Source of the DNA: Desulfobulbaceae bacterium DB1
Lineage (GTDB): Bacteria > Desulfobacterota > Desulfobulbia > Desulfobulbales > SURF-16
DNA: 64,000 nucleotides
Direction of reading: 5' to 3'
Assembly (NCBI GenBank): GCA_001914235.1
Contig: MQUF01000003.1
Span: 310,001 to 374,000 of the forward strand
Shown here: positions 24,960 through 33,946 of the stretch, in pieces
How the letters are laid out: each line of letters begins with the position of its first letter
Position numbering within the stretch: position 1 is the first letter of the stretch
The notes under the pieces: generated by a model
What the model saw: only the letters and a program-made list of their open reading frames with translations
What the model was told of the DNA's origin: nothing
Databases searched by the model: none
Translations under genes and position numbers: made by a program

Positions 24960-26057
24960 ATGGCGCGGCGATTGCGCAGCGGCTATACCACCGGGGCCTG
25001 CGCGGCGGCGGCGGCCAAGGCGGCGTGCCTGCTGCTGGTGGAAAAAACCGCGCCACGGTCCGTTGATATCCCTTTTCCCGACGGCAGCAGGCATGGGTTT
25101 GTGGTGCATCGCTGCGAGGAGGACCAGGACGGTTTTTGTGCCGCTTCGGTGGTCAAGGATGCCGGTGATGATCCGGATGTGACAAACGGCGCCGAGATCG
25201 TTGCCATGGTTCGCTTTTTTGCCGAGACGCAGGGTGCCGACAACTGTGTCATCCTGGAGCAGGGCGCCATGCTGCTCTGCGGCGGGGAAGGGGTGGGCCG
25301 GGCCACCAAGCCGGGGCTTGCCGTGCGGGTCGGCGAGCCCGCCATCAATCCGGTGCCCAGGCAGATGATCGGTGCGGCGGTGCTGGAGGGACTGGGGCAG
25401 GCGACGGCGCAAAAGGTGCAGGTCATCATCAGCGTGCCCAGGGGCCGCGAGCTTGCGGTCAAGACCCTCAACCGGCGTCTGGGCATTGTCGACGGCCTGT
25501 CCATCCTCGGCACCACCGGTATTGTCCGGCCGGTATCGGCCGATGCCTGGACCGCCACCATCAAGGCCTCTCTTGATGTGGCCCGGGAAGCCGGATTGAC
25601 AGACGTGGTGCTTTCCACCGGCCGTACCTCGGAAAAGGGGGCGCAGGAACTGCTCGGCCTGCCGGAAGAGGCCTGTGCCATGATGGGGGATTATCTGGAA
25701 TTTTCCCTGCGTGAGGCGAGCGGCCGGGGTTTTGCCCGCATCCATCTTGCCGGCATGTGGGCCAAGATCATGAAGGCCGCCCTTGAAATTCCCCAGACCC
25801 ATGTGCGGCACGGGGCGCTGGAGGTGGCTGACGGCGCCGCGCTGCTGGGCCGTCTTGGGGCCGAGCCGGGGCTGGTGGCGCGATTGCGCGGGGCCAACAC
25901 GGCGCGGGAGATGTATGAGGTGCTGGCCGGGGAGGGACGGGGCGACCTGATCCGGGCGGTGTGCGTGGCGGCGCGTCGCTACGGCGAAAAGGTGACGGGC
26001 CGCGCGGTCAGTGTGTATCTGGTGGACAGCCGGGCGAGGGTGGTGGAACATGTCTGA
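24960..26057 (+). CDS. cbiD: Cobalt-precorrin-5B C1-methyltransferase
   Basis: 365 residues from the ATG just after the cbiC stop. LRSGYTTGACAAAAAKAA is the diagnostic opening; GEGVGRATKPGLAV, EPAINPVPRQMI, GTTGIVRPVSADAW and HLAGMWAKIMKAAL follow in family order. It methylates C1 of the corrin ring with SAM in the anaerobic route. It overlaps cbiET by 8 bp. Confidence 0.95.
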   Translation: MARRLRSGYTTGACAAAAAKAACLLLVEKTAPRSVDIPFPDGSRHGFVVHRCEEDQDGFCAASVVKDAGDDPDVTNGAEIVAMVRFFAETQGADNCVILEQGAMLLCGGEGVGRATKPGLAVRVGEPAINPVPRQMIGAAVLEGLGQATAQKVQVIISVPRGRELAVKTLNRRLGIVDGLSILGTTGIVRPVSADAWTATIKASLDVAREAGLTDVVLSTGRTSEKGAQELLGLPEEACAMMGDYLEFSLREASGRGFARIHLAGMWAKIMKAALEIPQTHVRHGALEVADGAALLGRLGAEPGLVARLRGANTAREMYEVLAGEGRGDLIRAVCVAARRYGEKVTGRAVSVYLVDSRARVVEHV

Positions 26058-27270
26058 AATTTTTTTGCTGGGGGTGGGGAGTCACGGGCTGACCGCCGAG
26101 CAGCGCTCCTGTTTGCCGGGCTGTGCCTTGATCGTCGGTTCGGAACGGCATCTGGAGTGTGTCGGGCAATGGCCGGCGGAAAAAATTGCCATCACCCCGT
26201 TGCCGGAGGTGCTGGCCGTCATCAAACGGCAACTGGCGGCAGGAGGCAAGGTGGCGGTGCTGGCCGGCGGTGACCCGCTTTTTTTCGGGATCGGCCGCCG
26301 ACTGCTGGATGAATTCGGGCGGGAAAAGCTCACGGTGCTGCCCGCCCTTTCCTCCATGCAGGAGGCCTGCGCCCGTTTCAGGATTCCCTGGGATGATGCC
26401 TTTGTCGTCAGCCTGCATGGCCGCACGGCGCATCATCTGCCCGGTCTCTTGCTGCGCCGGGAAAAGACCTTTGTCTTTACCGACAAAAAAAACAGCCCGG
26501 ATGTCATTGCCGACCAGCTCCTCGACTATCTCGGGGTGATTGAGGATGCGGGAACCCTGGCGGGTTGCCGGGTCTGGGTGGCGGAAAATCTGGGCATGGC
26601 GGATGAGAGGATCACGACGGGGAATCTGATGGAAACCGCTTCCCGCCGCTATCGCGAGTTTAACGTGCTGCTTCTGCAACGGCCGCGGGTGTCGCAGTCC
26701 CAGCCGCGATTCGGCCTGACCGAGGCGGCAATCAGCCACAGCCGCGGACTGATCACCAAGGACGAGGTGCGGGCCGTGACCCTGCACCGGCTTGCCCTGC
26801 CGGAACAGGGGGTGTTATGGGACATCGGCGCGGGCAGCGGTTCGGTATCCATCGAGGCGGCGCGAATCTGTCCGGGGCTCACCGTTTACGCGGTGGAAAA
26901 AAATGAAGGCGAGCTTGCCAATATCCGGGAAAATATCCGTTGTTACGGCTGTTGCAATGTCGTGCCGGTGGAGGGAGAGGCCCCGACGGCGCTGTTTGCC
27001 CTGCCCGACCCTGACCGGGTCTTTGTCGGCGGCAGCGGTGGGCAGCTTGCCTTGATTATCCGCGAAGCGGCGGCGCGCCTTGCCGCGGGCGGCAGGCTTG
27101 TGGTAAACGGCGTCACCCCGCAAACCGTCAGTCTTGCCCCGCAACTCATGGCGGAGTGCGGCCTGCGTGTCAGCATCAGCAGGATCACGTGTGAAAGAAG
27201 CGACTTGCCGGACACGGCGGAGTCGAGCAGGATTTTTAATCCAATATCCATTGCAACGGGAATAAAATGA
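26050..27270 (+). CDS. cbiET: Fused cobalt-precorrin-7 C5- and C15-methyltransferase/decarboxylase
   Basis: 406 residues. The N-terminal ~195 residues are CbiE (tetrapyrrole methylase: LLGVGSHGLTAEQ, VLAGGDPLFFGIG, RFRIPWDDA, ENLGMADERI). The C-terminal ~200 are CbiT (DEVRAVTLHRLALPEQ, WDIGAGSGSVSIEAA, DRVFVGGSGG). The fusion does the work of CobL: methylation at C5 and C15 with decarboxylation of the acetate side chain. The start ATG lies inside the cbiD 3' end. Confidence 0.94.
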   Translation: MSEIFLLGVGSHGLTAEQRSCLPGCALIVGSERHLECVGQWPAEKIAITPLPEVLAVIKRQLAAGGKVAVLAGGDPLFFGIGRRLLDEFGREKLTVLPALSSMQEACARFRIPWDDAFVVSLHGRTAHHLPGLLLRREKTFVFTDKKNSPDVIADQLLDYLGVIEDAGTLAGCRVWVAENLGMADERITTGNLMETASRRYREFNVLLLQRPRVSQSQPRFGLTEAAISHSRGLITKDEVRAVTLHRLALPEQGVLWDIGAGSGSVSIEAARICPGLTVYAVEKNEGELANIRENIRCYGCCNVVPVEGEAPTALFALPDPDRVFVGGSGGQLALIIREAAARLAAGGRLVVNGVTPQTVSLAPQLMAECGLRVSISRITCERSDLPDTAESSRIFNPISIATGIK

Positions 27271-27998
27271 ACGGAACATTGTATGTGGTAGGCGTCGGGC
27301 CGGGGGATCCGGAGCTGATGACGCTCAAAGCCATGCGGCTGCTGGAACGATGCGGGGTGTGGTTTGCCCCGGCGGGCAGCCCGGATGGGGAAAGCGTGGC
27401 CTTGAATATCGCCGGCGCGGTGGTGGCGCGCACCGGCAAGGAAGTGATCACCCATTATTTCCCGATGAAGAAGATTCATCGCGGCAAAACACCGGACCAG
27501 GAGGTGCAAAAGGCCTGGGACGAGGCCTGCGCCCTGATTCTTGCGCGGCTGCGCGCCGGCCGGGACGTGGTTTTCCCCACCCTGGGCGACCCGGCCATCT
27601 ACAGCACCGGGTTTTACATCTGCGAGACCCTGCTGGCGGCGGAGCCCCGGCTTGCCGTTGAGATCATCCCCGGGGTGTCCTCCATCGGCGCCTCGGCCGC
27701 GGCCGCCGGGCAGCCGCTTTGTCTGGGCGACGACCGGCTGGTGGTGCTGCCCGCCACCTTTGAAAACGGCGAGCTGCGGGAAACCCTGGAAAAATTCGAT
27801 TCAGTGGTGCTGATGAAGGTGCATCGGGTGATGGATCGCATCGTGCCCCTGCTTGACGAGATGAAACTCCTTGACCGGGCCGTGCTGGTTGAACGGTCAA
27901 GCCAGCAGGGGCAGCGGATCAGCCGCGATCTGTATGGGGCGATGAAGGAGAAGCAGCATTATTTTTCCACCATTATTGTGAGAAAAAATGGGCGTTGA
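27267..27998 (+). CDS. cbiL: Precorrin-2 C20-methyltransferase
   Basis: 243 residues. VVGVGPGDPELMTLKAMR, the FPTLGDPAIYSTGFYI segment and IIPGVSSIGASAAAAGQPL mark the CbiL/CobI branch of tetrapyrrole methylases. It is the first SAM-dependent methylation after cobalt insertion. It overlaps cbiET by 4 bp (ATGA) and cbiF by 11 bp. Confidence 0.94.
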   Translation: MNGTLYVVGVGPGDPELMTLKAMRLLERCGVWFAPAGSPDGESVALNIAGAVVARTGKEVITHYFPMKKIHRGKTPDQEVQKAWDEACALILARLRAGRDVVFPTLGDPAIYSTGFYICETLLAAEPRLAVEIIPGVSSIGASAAAAGQPLCLGDDRLVVLPATFENGELRETLEKFDSVVLMKVHRVMDRIVPLLDEMKLLDRAVLVERSSQQGQRISRDLYGAMKEKQHYFSTIIVRKNGR

Positions 27999-28758
27999 AA
28001 ACATGATCCATTTCGTCGGCGCCGGTCCCGGCGATCCTGACCTGATAACGGTCAAGGGTCGCAGGCTGCTTGTCGAGGCCGATCTGGTCGTCTATGCGGG
28101 CAGCCTGGTGCCGCAGGCCCTGGTCGAGAACCTGCGGGCCGAGACGGTTAATTCCGCCTCCCTTGATCTGGCGGCCATCATCGACACCATGGCGTCAGCC
28201 TGGGAAAAAGGCGCCAAGGTGGTGCGCCTGCATACCGGCGACCCGTCCATTTACGGCGCGATCCGCGAGCAGATGGCGGAGCTGGACCGGCTGGCCATTC
28301 CCTACGCCGTCGTGCCGGGGGTCAGTTCGGCCTTTGCCGCCGCTGCCGCCCTGCAGGCGGAGTTGACCCTGCCCGAGGTCTCCCAGACCGTTATCATCAC
28401 CCGCCGGGCGGGCCGCACCCCGGTGCCGGCCGGCCAGGAGCTGGCAAGTCTCGCCGCCCACCGGGCCACCATGCTGATTTTTCTCAGCGTGGCCATGATC
28501 GACGAGGTGGTGGAGGAACTTGTGAACGGCGGATACCCGCCCTCGACCCCGGCGGCGGTGGTGGAAAAGGCGAGTTGGCCGGAGCAGCGGATTATCCGCG
28601 CCACCCTGGTCGACATCGGCGACAAGGTGCGCGCAGCCGCGATCCGCAAAACCGCCATCATCTGCGTCGGCGAGGTCTTTGACCAAAATGGCCTGCGGGC
28701 GGTGTCAAGGCTCTATGACCCTGCTTTTACCCACGGGTGCCGTGATGGAGCAGGCTGA
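27988..28758 (+). CDS. cbiF: Cobalt-precorrin-4 C11-methyltransferase
   Basis: 256 residues. FVGAGPGDPDLITVKGRRLL, YAGSLVPQALV, RLHTGDPSIYGAIREQM and VVPGVSSAFAAAAALQAELT are the CbiF/CobM hallmarks. ATG 27988 and ATG 28003 are both possible. It methylates C11 after ring contraction. It overlaps cbiG by 14 bp. Confidence 0.94.
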   Translation: MGVENMIHFVGAGPGDPDLITVKGRRLLVEADLVVYAGSLVPQALVENLRAETVNSASLDLAAIIDTMASAWEKGAKVVRLHTGDPSIYGAIREQMAELDRLAIPYAVVPGVSSAFAAAAALQAELTLPEVSQTVIITRRAGRTPVPAGQELASLAAHRATMLIFLSVAMIDEVVEELVNGGYPPSTPAAVVEKASWPEQRIIRATLVDIGDKVRAAAIRKTAIICVGEVFDQNGLRAVSRLYDPAFTHGCRDGAG

Positions 28759-29740
28759 GTCCGCGACCAAGCGGGTTGCCGTCTGCGCCGTTACGGCGGG
28801 AGGCGGTCTCCTTGCCCGGGTTCTTGCCGGCAAACTGGCGGGGGCGGAGCTGCTCGACTGCCGGGGAGGCGTGGCCCAGGTCGTACAAAAGGCGTGGCCT
28901 GAATATGACGGCTTCATCTTTGTCATGGCCGCGGGCATCGTGGTCCGCACCATTGCCCCGCTCATGACCGACAAGCGCCGCGATCCCTGCGTGGTGGTCT
29001 GCGATGAGCTGGGCCGCTTTGCCGTCAGCCTCCTGTCCGGCCATCTGGGCGGCGGCAATGAACTGGCGCGCCGGGTGGCCGAGGTCACCGGCGGGCAACC
29101 GGTGATCACCACCGCCTCGGACACCCTGGGGCTTACCGCCCTGGATCTCTGGATGCGGGACAAGGGGCTTGCGGCGGAAAGGGATGCCGATGTCACGCGC
29201 TTGAGCGGTATCCTGGTCAACCGGGGCAGACTGCGCGTTTTTTCCGACACCGTTTTGCCGGAACTGCCGCCTGATCTTGAGCCGGTGGCGAATATGGCCG
29301 AGGCGGACTGCATCGTTTCCAGCCGCACGAACTGGAATCAGCCTGATGCGCTGTTTTTGCGGCCGAAAAACCTGGTCATCGGCATCGGCTGCAACCGGGG
29401 AACCGCGCGTGAACTGATTGAAGCGGCGGTTGTCTCGACCCTGGAAAGCAGCCATCTGTCGCTGCTTTCTCTGCACAGCCTGGCCAGCATTGATCTGAAG
29501 GCCGACGAGGAGGGGCTGCTGGCCTATGCCCGCCTGCGCGGACTTGCCATTTTGTTTTTCCCCAGTGAGGCGTTGAACAGGGTGGAGGGTATTACCCGTT
29601 CCGCCGCGGTTTTTCAGGCCACCGGCGCCCATGGCGTGGCCGAACCGGCCGCCCTGCTTGCCGCAAGGCGGGGTCGGCTGATCGTCCCCAAGATAAAATA
29701 TCGTGATGTCACCATCGCAATAGTGGAGAAATATTTGTGA
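28745..29740 (+). CDS. cbiG: Cobalt-precorrin-5A hydrolase
   Basis: 331 residues from ATG 28745. Typical CbiG marks: FVMAAGIVVRTIAPLM, VCDELGRFAVSLLSGHLGGG, NELARRVAEVTGGQPVITTASD, and in the C-terminal domain VIGIGCNRGT and HSLASIDLKADEEG. It opens the delta-lactone and releases acetaldehyde in the oxygen-independent pathway, confirming the anaerobic route. It overlaps cbiH by 4 bp. Confidence 0.94.
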   Translation: MEQAESATKRVAVCAVTAGGGLLARVLAGKLAGAELLDCRGGVAQVVQKAWPEYDGFIFVMAAGIVVRTIAPLMTDKRRDPCVVVCDELGRFAVSLLSGHLGGGNELARRVAEVTGGQPVITTASDTLGLTALDLWMRDKGLAAERDADVTRLSGILVNRGRLRVFSDTVLPELPPDLEPVANMAEADCIVSSRTNWNQPDALFLRPKNLVIGIGCNRGTARELIEAAVVSTLESSHLSLLSLHSLASIDLKADEEGLLAYARLRGLAILFFPSEALNRVEGITRSAAVFQATGAHGVAEPAALLAARRGRLIVPKIKYRDVTIAIVEKYL

Positions 29741-30486
29741 AAAAAGGAAAATTATATGTTGTCGGCACCGGCCCCGGCGGGGTTGCCCACATAACCCCGG
29801 CCGCCCGCGCGGCCATTGCCTGTTCGTCGCTTGTTGTCGGATACCGCACCTATCTTGATCTCATCCCGGAACTGCTGGCGGACAAGGAGGTGGTTTCCTC
29901 GGAGATGATGAAGGAGGTGGATCGCACCCGCCAGGCCCTGGAGCGGGCAGCGGCCGGGGAAGCGGTGGCCCTGGTCTGTGGCGGTGATCCCGGCATTTAC
30001 GCCCTGGCCGGGCTTGCCTTTGAGGTCGCCCGGGAAAGGGAGATGGACATCGATATTGAGGTGGTGCCGGGCATCGCCGCCTTAAACAGTTGCGCCGCGC
30101 GGCTGGGTGCCCCTCTCATGCATGATTTTGCCGCGATCAGTTTGTCCGATCTGCTCACCCCCTGGCCGTTGATTGAAAAGCGGCTGGAGGCAGCGGCGTC
30201 CGCTGATTTCGTCATCGTCATCTATAATCCGAAATCGAAACGGCGGACCGCGCAGATTGTCCGGGCCCGCGAGATCATCGCCGCGCACCGCGCCCCGGCC
30301 ACGCCGGTGGGTATCGTCACCGCCGCCACCCGGGACAACGAAACCGTGGTGCTCACCACGCTCTCGAAGATGCTGGAGCAGGACATCGGCATGCAGTCCA
30401 CCGTCATCATCGGCAATTCCGCCACCGTCACCTGGCAGGAATGGATGATCACGCCGCGGGGCTACCACAACAAGTACGATTTATAA
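29737..30486 (+). CDS. cbiH: Cobalt-precorrin-3B C17-methyltransferase
   Basis: 249 residues from a GTG overlapping the cbiG stop. VVGTGPGGVAHITPAARAAI, VVGYRTYLDLIPEL, VCGGDPGIYALAGLAFEV, HDFAAISLSDLLTPW and VIYNPKSKRR are CbiH/CobJ signatures. It methylates C17 and drives ring contraction. With cbiL, F, D, ET, C, G and A this gives most corrin-ring steps; cbiJ (precorrin-6A reductase) is not in the window. Confidence 0.94.
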   Translation: MKKGKLYVVGTGPGGVAHITPAARAAIACSSLVVGYRTYLDLIPELLADKEVVSSEMMKEVDRTRQALERAAAGEAVALVCGGDPGIYALAGLAFEVAREREMDIDIEVVPGIAALNSCAARLGAPLMHDFAAISLSDLLTPWPLIEKRLEAAASADFVIVIYNPKSKRRTAQIVRAREIIAAHRAPATPVGIVTAATRDNETVVLTTLSKMLEQDIGMQSTVIIGNSATVTWQEWMITPRGYHNKYDL

Positions 30487-30498
30487 GCCGATTCCGCC

Positions 30499-31803
30499 AT
30501 GACCGCCGACATCACCCTGATCAATGCCCTGCTTTTCACCCCGGAGACCCCCAGCGGCCTGACTCCGGACTGTTTTGTCGAAATCAGCGGCAAGCGGATC
30601 CGGGCCGTCGGCCCCATGGCTGCCTGGAATTCGTCCGCAACAGGACGGGTCATGGACGTGCGGGGAAATCTCGTCATGCCCGGCCTGGTCAACGGCCATA
30701 ATCACGCGGCCATGACCCTGTTTCGCGGCCTGGCCGACGACCTGCCCCTCATGAGCTGGCTCACGCAGCATATCTTTCCGGCGGAATCCCGTTTCGTCAG
30801 CCCGGAGATGGTCTATTGGGCCACCAAGCTCGCCGCGGCCGAGATGATTCTCTCCGGCACCACCTGCGTGGCCGATGCCTATTTTTACGAGGACAAGGCG
30901 GCCGAGGCCCTTGCCGAGGCAGGCATGCGGGCGGTGGCGGCCCAGGGAGTGATCGATTATCCCGCGCCGGGGGTGGCCGATCCAACGGACAATGTGGCGG
31001 CCTGCGATGCGTTTATCCGCTCATGCCGAGGGCACGAGCGGGTGACGCCCGCGGTGTTCGCCCATTCCCCCTATACCTGTTCGGATGAAACGCTGATCGC
31101 GGCCAAGAAGCTGGCCCGGACTCATGACGTCCCCTTTTTCATTCACCTGGCCGAAACGCGGGGGGAAAGAGAAATGATCCGGGCAAAGTTTTTGGGTTCC
31201 CCCCTGGCCTATCTGCATTCCCTCCATCTGCTCGATGAAAAAACGGTCTGCGTCCATGCGGTGTGGCTCGACGAGAAGGATATTACCCTGCTTGCGGCGA
31301 GCGGCGCCTCGGTGGTGACCTGCCCGGAAAGCAATATGAAGCTCGCCTCGGGCATTGCACCCCTTCCTGCCCTGCGGGCGGCCGGGGTGCGGGTGGGTCT
31401 GGGCACGGACGGCTGCGCCGGCAACAATGATCTGGATCTTTTCGGCGAAATGGATGCCTGCGCCAAGCTGCACAAGGTGAGCGGCCGGGACGCCACCCTC
31501 TGCCCGGCCCGGGATATCCTGGCCATGGCCACTACCGAGGGCGCGCATGCGCTGGGTGCGGCCGACACCGGCCGGCTTGCCCCCGGCAGGGATGCCGATC
31601 TCATCGTGGTGGACATTCATCGGCCCAGTCTCACCCCGTTGTATTCGGTTGATACGCTGGTGTACGCAGCCCGGGGCGATGCGGTGCAAAGCGTTGTCAT
31701 CAACGGTCGGCTGGTCATGGACGAAAGGAGAATCTTGACTTTTGACGTGGCCGAGGCTATGGAAAGGGTCAACAGGCTGGCAGGGGAAGTGAAAAAAAAA
31801 TGA
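30499..31803 (+). CDS. S-adenosylhomocysteine/methylthioadenosine deaminase (MtaD family)
   Basis: 434 residues of the amidohydrolase superfamily. LVMPGLVNGHNHAAMTLFRG supplies the metal-binding HxH, HLAETRGE and CVHAVWLDE the further ligands, and GLGTDGCAGNNDLDLFGEMD the catalytic Asp region. Close in style to MTA/SAH deaminases. It starts 12 bp after cbiH in the same direction, so it is probably the last gene of the cobalamin operon. Corrin synthesis uses many SAM-dependent methylations, so removal of inhibitory SAH is a sensible role; that link is inference. Confidence 0.87.
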   Translation: MTADITLINALLFTPETPSGLTPDCFVEISGKRIRAVGPMAAWNSSATGRVMDVRGNLVMPGLVNGHNHAAMTLFRGLADDLPLMSWLTQHIFPAESRFVSPEMVYWATKLAAAEMILSGTTCVADAYFYEDKAAEALAEAGMRAVAAQGVIDYPAPGVADPTDNVAACDAFIRSCRGHERVTPAVFAHSPYTCSDETLIAAKKLARTHDVPFFIHLAETRGEREMIRAKFLGSPLAYLHSLHLLDEKTVCVHAVWLDEKDITLLAASGASVVTCPESNMKLASGIAPLPALRAAGVRVGLGTDGCAGNNDLDLFGEMDACAKLHKVSGRDATLCPARDILAMATTEGAHALGAADTGRLAPGRDADLIVVDIHRPSLTPLYSVDTLVYAARGDAVQSVVINGRLVMDERRILTFDVAEAMERVNRLAGEVKKK

Positions 31804-31861
31804 AGCGGACGGCGGAAAGATTTTTCAGGCGTTCGGCAAAATTCAGGAAACGGAATCATCC

Positions 31862-32557
31862 ATGACAAAAGAACCGGCAATAAACGGCACCCTGCATGGC
31901 CCCCTGCATCGCAGGCTGTATGACTGGGTGCTGCACTGGGCCGACACCCCTTACGGGCTGCCCGCCCTGATGGCGATTTCCTTCGTGGAAAGCAGTTTTT
32001 TCCCCATCCCGCCGGATATTCTGCTTATTCCCCTGGTGATGGGCGCCTTGAGCCGCTGGTGGCGTTTTGCCCTCTGGTGTACCGTGGCCTCGGTGCTGGG
32101 CGGCATCTTCGGCTACGGTATCGGCGTATTTGCCTGGGAGACGGCGGGCCGCTGGATCGTGGAAAATATCGCCCACGTCCGGCTTGTGCCGGTGAACGGC
32201 CGGGCGGACATCGCCCTGCCCGCCTATATTGTCACTGCCTTTGGTCCGTCCTTGGGCGGGGATCATCTCTTTCAGGTGTATGACCGCTGGAATGCCTGGA
32301 TCGTCTATATCTTCGGCCTCACGCCGCTGCCCTATAAACTGATCACCATAACCGCCGGGGTGGCCAAGATCAATTTCCCGATCTTTGTCCTCACCTCCAT
32401 CGCCGCCAGGGCAACCCGTTTTTTCGTGGTGGCCTGGATGCTGAAGAAGTGGGGCACACCGGCCAAGGCATTTATCGACCGTTACTTCAACCTGCTTTGC
32501 GTTGCCTTTGTCCTGCTGCTCGTCGGCGGATTCGCCGTACTGAAGTTTGTTCTCTGA
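31862..32557 (+). CDS. DedA/YqaA-family (VTT domain) membrane protein
   Basis: 231 residues with four to five hydrophobic segments. YGLPALMAISFVESSFFPIPPDILL and FGLTPLPYKLITITAGVAKI are the two reentrant halves of the VTT/SNARE-associated domain; TSIAARATRFFVVAW follows. The FGLTPLPYK pattern is typical of the YqaA branch. DedA proteins are proposed lipid or carrier flippases; substrate unknown. Confidence 0.88.
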   Translation: MTKEPAINGTLHGPLHRRLYDWVLHWADTPYGLPALMAISFVESSFFPIPPDILLIPLVMGALSRWWRFALWCTVASVLGGIFGYGIGVFAWETAGRWIVENIAHVRLVPVNGRADIALPAYIVTAFGPSLGGDHLFQVYDRWNAWIVYIFGLTPLPYKLITITAGVAKINFPIFVLTSIAARATRFFVVAWMLKKWGTPAKAFIDRYFNLLCVAFVLLLVGGFAVLKFVL

Positions 32558-32569
32558 TCGCCCGCGTAA

Positions 32570-33226
32570 TTATTCGTTCCATCCCTGGCTGCCGATCAGG
32601 CTGACAAAGCGCACGCTTTCAATGCATTGCCGGGAGATGCTTCCCTCAACTTTGTCGACCACGATCAATTCCTGGCTCATCCGATCCCCCACCGGGATGA
32701 TCAGCCGTCCCGGATCAGCCAGTTGGTCGAGCAGGGCCGGAGGGATGTGCGGTCCTGCGGCGGTGACCATGATGGCGTCATACGGGCCGTGTTCCGGCCA
32801 GCCCAGGGTGCCGTCATCGATTTTGCAGACAATGTTCAGCAGTGCCAGCCGGTCGAAAGTGCGGCGGGCCATGATGTGCAGGGATTTGATCCGTTCAACC
32901 GTATAAACCCGTTCGCACAGCCGGGCGAGAACGGCGGTCTGATAGCCGCAGCCGGTGCCGATTTCCAGCACTTTTTCATGGCCCCGGAGACGCAGGGCCT
33001 GGGTCATCAGCGCGACGATATAGGGTTGGGAGATCGTCTGCCCTTCGCCGATGGGCAGGGGAAAGTCGCCGTAGGCCTGACTCTGCAGGGCATCCTGGAC
33101 AAAGAGGTTGCGCGGCACCGTGCCCATGGCGTCAAGGACGCGCTCATCGTGGATACCCCGGGGAACCAGTTGTTCCCGCACCATTCGTGCCCTGGCGAGC
33201 GCGTAATTATTCGGCGGGGAGCTCAT
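32570..33226 (-). CDS. pcm: Protein-L-isoaspartate O-methyltransferase
   Basis: 218 residues. MVREQLVPRGIHDERVLDAM, FPLPIGEGQTISQPYIVALM, VLEIGTGCGYQTAVLARL, GTLGWPEHGPYDAIMVTAAG and LIIPVGDR are the ordered PCMT motifs. It repairs isoaspartyl residues using SAM. The start lies inside the upstream lipoprotein gene (20-bp overlap), so the two form an operon on the minus strand. Confidence 0.95.
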   Translation of the reverse strand: MSSPPNNYALARARMVREQLVPRGIHDERVLDAMGTVPRNLFVQDALQSQAYGDFPLPIGEGQTISQPYIVALMTQALRLRGHEKVLEIGTGCGYQTAVLARLCERVYTVERIKSLHIMARRTFDRLALLNIVCKIDDGTLGWPEHGPYDAIMVTAAGPHIPPALLDQLADPGRLIIPVGDRMSQELIVVDKVEGSISRQCIESVRFVSLIGSQGWNE

Positions 33227-33596
33227 CGTTCCGGGAAATTCCGCTTTTTTTGAACTCTTCCGGAGTCAAGGAGCGGTAAGCGCAGGTGGTCACTTTTTCT
33301 CCGGCAAAGCGGATGGTGACCACGTCAACATCTTCATTCCCCAGTTTTTCGCCGATATATGGCGTTTTCCGCAACAGGGTCTTGTTGACCTGATAGTAAA
33401 TCCACATTTCACCATACTGATCGACCTGCTGGTCGTCCGGAGGGCCCATGTAGGTCAGCACCTCCTCGCGGGTTGTCCCCTGGGTCAGCAGGCAGACATC
33501 CGAGGCGAGATGACGCACCGGGCTACGAAAAAAACAGCCGGCAAGCAACTGCAGGCAGAGAAGACAGACAGCTGTGGTGAAGAGTTTCCGGATCAT
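33207..33596 (-). CDS. Small lipoprotein, BamE/SmpA-like fold possible
   Basis: 129 residues. A signal peptide ends in the lipobox LLAGC (Cys21). TQGTTREEVLTYMGPPDDQQ and MWIYYQVNKTLL resemble the SmpA/BamE pattern in which a short helix precedes a Gly-Pro-Pro loop. It precedes pcm in a two-gene operon. Function unknown. Confidence 0.78.
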   Translation of the reverse strand: MIRKLFTTAVCLLCLQLLAGCFFRSPVRHLASDVCLLTQGTTREEVLTYMGPPDDQQVDQYGEMWIYYQVNKTLLRKTPYIGEKLGNEDVDVVTIRFAGEKVTTCAYRSLTPEEFKKSGISRNDELPAE

Positions 33597-33946
33597 TTCT
33601 GTTTTTGAAATTTCTTTTTGAGGTTAAGGGGGGATTGCGATTTTCCGACAATCTTTAAAATTATCTATAAATATACCCTGGGATCGATTTTTGCAAGTTT
33701 TCCGCTGTTGTTTGACGGCAATCAGCTAAAAAAACTCGGAGAAATCAAGAAGGAGCACGGGAATGACTTGACCTTGCCCGGCGGATTGTACTAATTTATT
33801 ATATATTTTTTTGAGAAATCAGCGGATTTTGCGGCAAACCTGAAGACAAAGCGGTCGGCAATTTTGAAAAACCGTTGATGTGCTTTATTTTGCCGGATAT
33901 TTTTGGTTTTGTACGGGCTTAATAAATTTTATGAGGGACGATACGA
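33597..33946. other. AT-rich intergenic region
   Basis: 350 bases without a gene. A possible plus-strand promoter is TTGACC near 33769 with TAATTT 18 bp downstream, within a run of A/T. GAGGGA lies before the next ATG. Confidence 0.45.
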
